DNA from: UBA6544 sp038131165 | GTDB taxonomy: Bacteria > Pseudomonadota > Alphaproteobacteria > UBA8366 | Length of the DNA: 13,826 nucleotides | NCBI GenBank assembly: GCA_038131165.1 | Contig: JAYPOZ010000105.1 | Span: 1 to 13,826 of the forward strand | Reading direction: 5' to 3' | Shown: piece after piece, positions 1 through 5,547 of the stretch | Layout of the letters: each line of letters opens with the position of its first letter | Numbering within the stretch: position 1 is the first letter of the stretch | The notes under the pieces: model-generated | Databases searched by the model: none | What the model saw: the letters and a program-made list of their open reading frames with translations, nothing else | What the model was told of the DNA's origin: nothing | Translations under genes and position numbers: made by a program

Positions 1-1350
1 GTCCTTCATGCCGCCGAAAGGCGCGGCCGCGGATGCCGGATTGATATCGTTGATGCCGATGATGCCGAAATTCAGACCCTCGAACATCCGCATCGCGCGG
101 CCGATATCGCGCGTGTAGACATAGGCGGCCAATCCGTAATGAGTGTCGTTGGCCAGCGCCAAGGCCTCGCGCTCGTCGGCAAACGGAATGATCGGGGCGA
201 CGGGACCAAACGTTTCCTCGCGGTAGATGCGCATGTCCGGCGTGATGCCATTGAGGACCGTCGGTGCGAAGAAATGCCCCTTGCCGAGCGCGCCGTCGGT
301 CAGTCGCGCCCCGCCGCAAACGATCTCCGCCCCCTGCGCGGCCGCATCGTTGACCTGCGCTTCGACCTTTGCGACCGCGGCTTCGTTGACCAACGGGCCG
401 ATCGTCACTCCTTCCTCGAAGCCATTGCCGGCCTTCATTTTCGAGACCCGCTCCTGCAGCGTACCGACAAAGTCGTCGACCAATTTTTCCGCGACATACA
501 TCCGGTTCGGGCTGATACAGGCCTGCCCGGTGTTCAAGAATTTGACGAGCTGCGCGCCTTTGGCCGCGTGAACCGGATTGGCATCCTCGAAAACCATGAA
601 GGGGGCATGGCCGCCGAGTTCGCAGGACACCCGTTTCATGTTCGCCGCCGCCTTCCCCGCCAGCATCTTGCCGACGGCGGTGGAACCCGTGAAGGTCAGC
701 TTGGCGACTTTCGGATTGGTCACGAACTCCTCGCCAACCGGTTTCGGATCCTGTGCCGTCACCAGATTGATGACGCCTTTCGGCACGCCCGCTTCTTCCA
801 GAATCTTAAAGGTTTCAATCGCACAGAGCGGCGTTGCTTCCGCCGGCTTCAAGACAACCGTACACCCAGCGGCCAGCGCCGGGCCGACCTTGCGCGTGAT
901 CATCGAGACCGGGTAATTCCACGGCGTCACCGCCGCCACGACGCCGACGGGCTGATGCAGGACGATAAAGCGCTGGTCGGGGCGCGCCGAGGGAATCGTC
1001 TCGCCGTAGACGCGCTTCGCTTCTTCCGCAAACCACAGCAGGAAATCGGCGGCATATTGGACCTCGGTCGTCGCGGCACGGATCGGCTTGCCCTGCTCCT
1101 CCGTCATCGTACGGGCGAGATGATCCTTGCGTTCGATCATCAGCTGCCAGGCGCGATACAGAATGGCGGAGCGGTCATAAGCCGTCGCCGCGGCCCAGAC
1201 GGGAAACGCGTCATAGGCGGCGTCGATCGCGCGCGCCGCTTCCTCGCGGCCGCCGTCCGGAACGGCCGTGATAACGTCCCCGGTCGCCGGATTTGTGACG
1301 TTGAAGGTTTTCCCGCTGCGGCTTTCGCCCCATTCCCCGGCAACTAGCAT
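1..1350 (-). CDS. NAD(P)-dependent aldehyde dehydrogenase, succinate-semialdehyde dehydrogenase (GabD)-like, C-terminus cut by window edge
   Basis: Translating the minus strand from the ATG at 1350 gives 450 open residues reaching the left edge. About 25-30 C-terminal residues of a usual 475-480 are missing. Aldehyde dehydrogenase hallmarks are present in order: TPWNYP (Asn145, oxyanion hole), VVLKPAE (Lys168, cofactor), FTGSTAVGK (219-228, nucleotide loop), CELGG (Glu244, general base), GQACIS (Cys278, nucleophile), EETFGP (378-383) and PFGG near the edge. The stretch EEQGKPI followed by FAEEAKRVYGETIPS is typical of the GabD group, which oxidises succinate semialdehyde to succinate. The segment after the catalytic Cys (ISPNR) differs from the CANR I recall for classical GabD, so related semialdehydes are possible. 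The start is backed by AGGTGGAG (1358-1365) 7 nt upstream. It lies 114 bp downstream of the membrane-protein gene on the same strand, which is too far to assume an operon. Family is certain, substrate is not. Confidence 0.93.
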   Translation of the reverse strand, partial: MLVAGEWGESRSGKTFNVTNPATGDVITAVPDGGREEAARAIDAAYDAFPVWAAATAYDRSAILYRAWQLMIERKDHLARTMTEEQGKPIRAATTEVQYAADFLLWFAEEAKRVYGETIPSARPDQRFIVLHQPVGVVAAVTPWNYPVSMITRKVGPALAAGCTVVLKPAEATPLCAIETFKILEEAGVPKGVINLVTAQDPKPVGEEFVTNPKVAKLTFTGSTAVGKMLAGKAAANMKRVSCELGGHAPFMVFEDANPVHAAKGAQLVKFLNTGQACISPNRMYVAEKLVDDFVGTLQERVSKMKAGNGFEEGVTIGPLVNEAAVAKVEAQVNDAAAQGAEIVCGGARLTDGALGKGHFFAPTVLNGITPDMRIYREETFGPVAPIIPFADEREALALANDTHYGLAAYVYTRDIGRAMRMFEGLNFGIIGINDINPASAAAPFGGMKD

Positions 1351-1357
1351 GTCCGTA

Positions 1358-1365
1358 CTCCACCT
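1358..1365 (-). promoter_or_regulatory. Shine-Dalgarno of the aldehyde dehydrogenase gene
   Basis: AGGTGGAG on the minus strand, 7 nt before the ATG at 1350. It fixes the start of a gene whose end lies outside the window. The rest of the 1351-1464 gap shows no convincing promoter, terminator or small gene. Confidence 0.7.
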
Positions 1366-1464
1366 GTTCGCCGCCGCCCCGGCAGCAGCCTAATGATCCG
1401 TGATCTTCTATCTAGGCGGCGGGAAGCAAGGGGGCCAGTCCTTTAAGCCGTGAGGCGCCGACGT

Positions 1465-2676
1465 TTAGGCGCTGTCCTGCAGCAGCAACGGCTCGGGTTC
1501 CTGTATGATTTCCGTCCGGTCCCGCATCTGCGCGAACTGACGGTACACATCCTGCACAAGCCGCGCCGACCCGTCGCCGCACAGATAGTCGAGCCAGATT
1601 CGATTCTCCGAGGATTCGACGAACTCGAACACGTCTCCGAAAATTGCGGCAAAGACCCTGACAAACTGCGCATCGGTGAACTCGATCCGCACACCGCGGC
1701 CTGTCGCGGCGGCACCCTGATGTTTTCCGACCAAGGTGACGAAATGGGAGCGTCCGCGCTCGAATTCGCGGAAATCGGCAATCAACCGCATCATCAGGCG
1801 GAGACTGTAGTTTCGATATCGCCGGTCGGAAATGAGATGGCCCCAGAGCTCGGCATCGACCTCGGACGGGAACTCCTGGATTATTTCCCGCGATTCCTGC
1901 TCCAGGCGCTGATAGAGGACATCGCCGAGCGTCTGTCTCATAAAAATCTCGAGGCCCGCCACCATATCCCTCGGCAGTCCGTCCAATGCCTTGCCGGGAC
2001 GCTCGAACTGGCTCGAAACCTTGGAGGCCACCAGGCGCAGGAGAAAGCGTTTGCGGCGGGTTTGGGGGCGTGATTGCGCCGGCGCATTCTCGGAATTGTC
2101 GCGCTGCTTCAGGCCGGTCCGGTGGGTCTGCCGCATGGCGGTTTCAAGATTCTGTTTCAATCCGTCCAAGAGTCCGGTGATGTCGCGTGCGGATTTCTCG
2201 GTCTGTCCGGAAAGTCCGTTCAGGATGACGGCCTCCAAATTTGTTAGAGCGGCATTGGTCATCCGGATATTGCGTTCGCAATTCTCGGTACTGCCATCGG
2301 AGAAATTCCAAATGGGTCGACGGCCGGCGCGCAATGTGCGTTCCGCCGCCGCCCGCAGCGCACTTTCCGTCCGTTTCCCCTCCGCCAGTGCCATCGCATG
2401 ATGAAACCGCTCCGCTTCGCGCCAACGACGGAGTGCATACCAGGCGACCGCCAACATCGAGACGAAACCCGTCAGGATCAACTCGTCCAGTTGAAACGCC
2501 TCGTGGCTGCGCGTCCAGGCAAAGACGAGTTCGGCGAACTCCAGCCAGTAGAAAACGACAAAGATAGCGATCGCGAACAGTGCCACGATGACCATATCGA
2601 GGCGGGCGCTTCGATTTGGCGGTCGTCCTGAACTCGACTTGGCCTTCCCACCCGAGCGTTCCTTCAATGGCTTCAT
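1465..2676 (-). CDS. Two-helix membrane protein of unknown function with a sensor-kinase-like N-terminal module
   Basis: This is a 403-residue protein with no domain I can name in its C-terminal part. After a basic, Ser-rich cytoplasmic start (1-26) come two hydrophobic helices at about 27-47 and 65-82. The short loop between them carries the motif SHEAFQLDEL (57-66). The second helix ends in ALRRWREAER. From memory, this arrangement (helix, acidic/aromatic stretch, HE..ELDE, helix, RR.rE) precedes GGDEF or histidine-kinase modules in alphaproteobacterial signalling proteins. Here it is followed by a helical linker with repeated Ala/Glu/Arg (83-118), a polar region rich in Arg and Gln (185-210), and a 190-residue mostly helical C-terminal domain (about 211-403) with many Arg/Phe/Leu. 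I see no H-box, GGDEF, EAL or HAMP signature. An ATG at 2688 would add four residues, but GGAGGGG sits just before the ATG at 2676. It probably has its own promoter upstream. Confidence 0.82.
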   Translation of the reverse strand: MKPLKERSGGKAKSSSGRPPNRSARLDMVIVALFAIAIFVVFYWLEFAELVFAWTRSHEAFQLDELILTGFVSMLAVAWYALRRWREAERFHHAMALAEGKRTESALRAAAERTLRAGRRPIWNFSDGSTENCERNIRMTNAALTNLEAVILNGLSGQTEKSARDITGLLDGLKQNLETAMRQTHRTGLKQRDNSENAPAQSRPQTRRKRFLLRLVASKVSSQFERPGKALDGLPRDMVAGLEIFMRQTLGDVLYQRLEQESREIIQEFPSEVDAELWGHLISDRRYRNYSLRLMMRLIADFREFERGRSHFVTLVGKHQGAAATGRGVRIEFTDAQFVRVFAAIFGDVFEFVESSENRIWLDYLCGDGSARLVQDVYRQFAQMRDRTEIIQEPEPLLLQDSA

Positions 2677-2679
2677 TTT

Positions 2680-2686
2680 CCCCTCC
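2680..2686 (-). promoter_or_regulatory. Shine-Dalgarno that decides the start of the membrane-protein gene
   Basis: GGAGGGG on the minus strand lies 3 nt (5 nt from the GGAGG core) before the ATG at 2676 and overlaps the alternative ATG at 2688. The 2688 start has no comparable site upstream, so 2676 is preferred. Confidence 0.6.
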
Positions 2687-2703
2687 ATTGACCGTCTGTT
2701 TTC

Positions 2704-2733
2704 AGATTAGCAACAAGCCGAGAGGAATTTCAA
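2704..2733 (-). promoter_or_regulatory. Candidate sigma-70-type promoter for the membrane-protein gene
   Basis: On the minus strand TTGAAA (2728-2733) is followed after 18 nt by TAATCT (2704-2709). This would give a leader of roughly 20 nt before the ATG at 2676. It lies in the only clearly AT-rich stretch of the window. The assignment is by consensus resemblance only. Confidence 0.35.
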
Positions 2734-2773
2734 TCAATTTATCTAAAATTTGATATATTTGAACGGCTTATGG

Positions 2774-2787
2774 TTAACTTCCCTTAA
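2774..2787. promoter_or_regulatory. CtrA-box-like TTAA-N6-TTAA site
   Basis: The sequence TTAACTTCCCTTAA (reverse strand within GTTAAGGGAAGTTAACC) resembles the alphaproteobacterial CtrA site TTAA-N7-TTAA, but with a spacer one base short. It lies about 40 bp upstream of the candidate -35 of the membrane-protein gene, in the 2677-2856 gap. That gap also contains a small GC-rich hairpin, GCGCG-ACA-CGCGC (2841-2853), just after the stop of the upstream gene. A fortuitous match in an AT-rich stretch is quite possible. Confidence 0.25.
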
Positions 2788-2856
2788 CACGAGAATCCTC
2801 ATCGCCGTAAACTTGTGACGTGGCGCGGCTCCCGCTACATGCGCGACACGCGCTCC

Positions 2857-3732
2857 TTAGCGAGACCGGGTGGATGCGTATTCGGTTAGGGCGCCGATCA
2901 GTTTCCCGATGTCGCCCTGTATCTTCGCAAAATCGGGTTTCTTCGCATAGGTCTCTTCATCCATGTACAGACCGCGCCGCGTTTCGATCTGCAGGGAATG
3001 GCATGCCGCCTGCGGATCGCCGTGTTTGTGGATACATTCGGCGCCGGCAAAATGTTTGTTGACGGTCACACGATACCCGAGCCCGGAGAGACACTCGACA
3101 ACCGCATCGACAAACCCGCGTTCGCACGTCGCCCCGTTGCCGTCGCCGATGTCGAAATCGGACCGCTGAGCGCCGGCATCGACCGAGACTTTCCGCGCAA
3201 CCGATGCCATCGAATGGCAGCTGACATGGAAGGCCATGCCGGCCGCCTCGCGGCGCGCCTGGAGCATATCCGCAAGGGTGTTGTGATAGGGCCAATAAAA
3301 GTGGTCCAAGCGTCGTGCCAGATCCGCGCGCGAGATCGGTACTTCCTGCAACGGCATTCCGCCCGCGTCGGTGACGCTGTGAATCAGCCCGACGCCCAGT
3401 GACGACTTCTGGGTCGGCGCGAAATCCCCGGGTCCCGCCCCTTCGATCAAGTCCGGGTCTATGTCGTTCTCGTTCCGGTTGGCATCGATATAGGCATTCG
3501 GAAAACACGCATAGAGCCAACCCGCGCCCAGGTCCGGCGCCGCGGAGAACAGTTCCTCCACATAGGTCGAGATCGAACTCTTCACATCGTTGAAGGATGC
3601 CGGCGACCTGAAGTCGCGGGGATACTCGGCGCCGCTGCGGGGAATGTCGAAGACCAGAGGCGCGCCGTTGGACGCGGGCTCCCGGCGCCGCAAAACTCCC
3701 GGGATGTAAATCTCGTCAATATCGCCCGTCAT
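2857..3732 (-). CDS. N-formylglutamate amidohydrolase (HutG-like, FGase) family protein
   Basis: This 291-residue protein follows the FGase family pattern along its whole length. It has PRSGAEYP (31-38, at the family's P-H-S-G-x-x-Y-P position), FPNAYIDANRNENDIDP (77-93), WPYHNTL (147-153), SCHSMA (171-176), an N...FAGAE...HGDP stretch (225-240), and LQIETRRGLYMDEE (247-260). Members usually hydrolyse N-formylglutamate to formate and glutamate in histidine breakdown, or act on related N-formyl amino acids. No other hut gene is visible, so the substrate is open. Two positions stand out: Arg32 replaces the usual His of the PHSG motif, and QIETRRGLYM replaces the common QIEINRxLYM. The gene starts with an ATG overlapping the stop of the rhodanese gene (ATGA, 3729-3732), which implies translational coupling. 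It is probably cytoplasmic, since no signal peptide is seen. The family call is strong. Activity is uncertain because of the changed residue. Confidence 0.88.
   Translation of the reverse strand: MTGDIDEIYIPGVLRRREPASNGAPLVFDIPRSGAEYPRDFRSPASFNDVKSSISTYVEELFSAAPDLGAGWLYACFPNAYIDANRNENDIDPDLIEGAGPGDFAPTQKSSLGVGLIHSVTDAGGMPLQEVPISRADLARRLDHFYWPYHNTLADMLQARREAAGMAFHVSCHSMASVARKVSVDAGAQRSDFDIGDGNGATCERGFVDAVVECLSGLGYRVTVNKHFAGAECIHKHGDPQAACHSLQIETRRGLYMDEETYAKKPDFAKIQGDIGKLIGALTEYASTRSR
3729..3732 (-). promoter_or_regulatory. ATGA stop/start overlap
   Basis: On the minus strand the TGA of the rhodanese gene and the ATG of the formylglutamate amidohydrolase gene share bases. This is the usual sign of termination-reinitiation coupling and a single mRNA. 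Confidence 0.85.
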
Positions 3733-5327
3733 GGCGTGATGACGTTATATGTGGCGTCGCCGTCGGCTTCGATCTGGGCCGGGAGTTGTTCCTCCCACGC
3801 CAGGTAATCAAGCGCCGCCTGATCGTTGCCCAGATGTCGGTCATGGACCCAAAACAGGAAATCGATGCGGTCCGCCTCCGTCAACGTCCCGGCCGGCGTC
3901 TCCTCGACGGGACGGCCTTCCGCCACCCAACGCTCGCGCCCGCCACTCAGGATCGCGATGGGTTTGTCGGACAAGGCCTGCAGATCGAAAGCGATCAGCC
4001 GCGCCCGGGTCTCGTGCATCGAGTAGAGAACAATCTTCGGCGCTTCGGCCAGCTTGGCGAGCAGAGCTTCGGCGCGCGGCCGCACACCCCAGACGGCGCC
4101 CGGCAATCGCGATTCAATGTATTCCGCGCTTACGTCGACATCCGCCAGCGCCAGCGACCCCGAGGCAAGTCCCGCGGCGACCGACGCCCCATCCATCTCC
4201 TCAAGGTCGAGCGTATCGAGGCCCAGGGTCTGGCGCGCCGGCATGCCGGTCTCCGTCGCGTCATCGCCGACTCCGCCGTCGAGGGCATAGACCTCCCACC
4301 CCATTTGCACCAGCCAATGCGCCGTCGTGACGGCGCGCACGTTGGTCTCGTCGTCCAGCAGGACGATACGGGCGCCTTTTGTCGCGCACCATTGGTCGGA
4401 ACTCTGCACCAATTGACCGCCCGGCGCGAAAACCGCGCCCGGCATGTGCCCGGCCTCGTATTCCTGCTGGCTGCGGACATCCAGGAGATAGGTCGTGCGA
4501 TTGCCGTCGCCGCGCCAGGCGTCGAGCGTCGCGCGGTCGACGGTTTTCACCCCCCAATGCGCTTTCATCCGCTCCGCATAGGCGAGGGCCTGCGATTTCG
4601 CGGCAGCGCTCAAGTCGCCATAACTGCGATCGCTACCATGATCCAGCTCGAAGCCTGCCAGCCGCCACCCCATGGTACCGCCCCGCAACGCCACGACCTT
4701 ATTCGGCAGACCTGCGTTGATCAGGGTTTGCGCGCCGATAATCGACCGCGTGCGCCCGGCGCAATTGACGACAATCGTCGTGTCCGGATCGGGCGCGAAG
4801 TCATGTACGCGGTAGACAAGCTCCCCATTCGGCACGCTGATGCCGCCCGGAATGCTCATCCGGTTGAACTCCGCCGGCGTGCGGCCGTCGAGAACGACCA
4901 ATTTCTCGCCTGCCGCCTGCAGGGCATGCAGTTCCTCGGCGGGAATCGACGGCGTATGCGCCGCGTGCTCCACGACCTCGCCGAACGCCTTGCAGGGCAC
5001 GTTGACCCCTTTAAAGACCTCGTAACCGGCAGTGGCCCAAGCGTCCACGCCGCCGTCGAGCACAGCGACATCGCTATAGCCGAGCGCCGTCATCCGGGCG
5101 GCCGCGCGCGCGCCGACCCCGTCGCCAGCATCGACCAGCACGGTCCGGGTCGACCGCCGCGGCACCAATTGGCCAAGGCGCATTTCCAGCGTGCTGTAGG
5201 GTAGCGGGATCGCATATAGCATGTGTGCGACGCCGAACTGACCTTCCTCGCGTACATCCAGCAGCGCGAGTTCCGACCCGTCGTTTAGCAGGCTCTTCAA
5301 TGTCTTGGCGTCGACGGTCGTGGTCAT
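3729..5327 (-). CDS. Four-domain rhodanese-like sulfurtransferase
   Basis: The protein has 532 residues and four tandem rhodanese-like units: roughly 4-107, 127-228, 261-365 and 373-476. Each begins with a D-V/G-R-like strand (ALLDVREEGQF, VVLDGRTPAEF, YLLDVRSQQEY, and a degenerate one at 393-402) and closes with a G-G/W helix. Only unit 2 has a catalytic loop, CAGRTRS (Cys189). The corresponding positions are Asp66 in unit 1, Asp325 in unit 3 and Ser436 in unit 4. A C-terminal tail (about 480-532) has the aromatic stretch DFLFWVHDRHLG. The active unit should move sulfane sulfur from thiosulfate or a persulfide to an acceptor; the others may be structural or bind other anions. The start chosen is the ATG at 5327, just before VDAKTLKSLL, with AAGGA about 10 nt upstream. 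An in-frame extension to 5549 would cross the divergent promoter region and is low in plausibility. It is co-transcribed with the downstream amidohydrolase by a 4-base overlap. Confidence 0.92.
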   Translation of the reverse strand: MTTTVDAKTLKSLLNDGSELALLDVREEGQFGVAHMLYAIPLPYSTLEMRLGQLVPRRSTRTVLVDAGDGVGARAAARMTALGYSDVAVLDGGVDAWATAGYEVFKGVNVPCKAFGEVVEHAAHTPSIPAEELHALQAAGEKLVVLDGRTPAEFNRMSIPGGISVPNGELVYRVHDFAPDPDTTIVVNCAGRTRSIIGAQTLINAGLPNKVVALRGGTMGWRLAGFELDHGSDRSYGDLSAAAKSQALAYAERMKAHWGVKTVDRATLDAWRGDGNRTTYLLDVRSQQEYEAGHMPGAVFAPGGQLVQSSDQWCATKGARIVLLDDETNVRAVTTAHWLVQMGWEVYALDGGVGDDATETGMPARQTLGLDTLDLEEMDGASVAAGLASGSLALADVDVSAEYIESRLPGAVWGVRPRAEALLAKLAEAPKIVLYSMHETRARLIAFDLQALSDKPIAILSGGRERWVAEGRPVEETPAGTLTEADRIDFLFWVHDRHLGNDQAALDYLAWEEQLPAQIEADGDATYNVITP

Positions 5328-5411
5328 GGCGTTCAATTCCTTCTGTTTGCGTCTGCACAAGGAGTTACGCGACCAGCCGGCCGGTTTCAATGCATACCGC
5401 ATGTGACGATT

Positions 5412-5433
5412 ATTTTGCACTGCAGCATAAAAT
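5412..5433. promoter_or_regulatory. Operator-like dyad in the divergent rhodanese/glcB region
   Basis: The site reads TTTT-GCA-CTGCAG-CAT-AAAA (5413-5432), flanked by A at 5412 and T at 5433. The outer TTTT/AAAA and the central CTGCAG are symmetric, giving 16 of 22 matching dyad positions. A second, perfect short inverted repeat, GCAT-AAA-ATGC, overlaps at 5425-5435. It sits 85 bp upstream of the rhodanese start and 115 bp upstream of glcB, where a shared operator would be expected. The TGC/GCA-rich half sites recall those of acyl-metabolite sensing regulators such as PhaR or ScfR/RamB-type proteins. That resemblance is only a guess. Confidence 0.4.
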
Positions 5434-5455
5434 GCTTTAACAACGCTTCCTAAAA

Positions 5456-5516
5456 CTCGGCCCTCACCCCGAGACAGCTGGGTCTCTCCAGACCCGGCCT
5501 GCCGGGACCGCGGCCC
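5456..5516 (+). promoter_or_regulatory. Structured leader upstream of glcB with competing hairpins
   Basis: Four hairpins can be read off: CTCGG/CCGAG (5456-5460 with 5469-5473), GAGAC/GTCTC (5471-5475 with 5482-5486), GGGTCT-CTCC-AGACCC (5480-5495), and CCCGGC-CT-GCCGGG (5493-5506). Neighbouring ones share bases and exclude each other. A palindrome CCGCGG (5508-5513) and a CCC follow. No run of T follows any stem, so this is not a plain intrinsic terminator. I could not match it to a known riboswitch. It would act on glcB only if transcription starts upstream of about 5456, which is not shown. Confidence 0.35.
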
Positions 5517-5547
5517 TTCAAAACAGAACAAAGCACTCGGAACCACC

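Noticed and set aside
139..1347. Long plus-strand open frame of about 400 codons
   Set aside because: It is antisense to the aldehyde dehydrogenase, which shows complete family motifs. Its translation is Arg/Asp/His-rich shadow sequence, as expected opposite a GC-rich gene.
3786..5204. Plus-strand open frame of 472 codons
   Set aside because: It is antisense to the four-unit rhodanese gene and has no recognisable motif. It is a codon-bias shadow.
5440..5547. Known riboswitch upstream of glcB
   Set aside because: I looked for glycine, SAM-II and SAH consensus blocks and found no match, so it is reported only as an unassigned structured leader.
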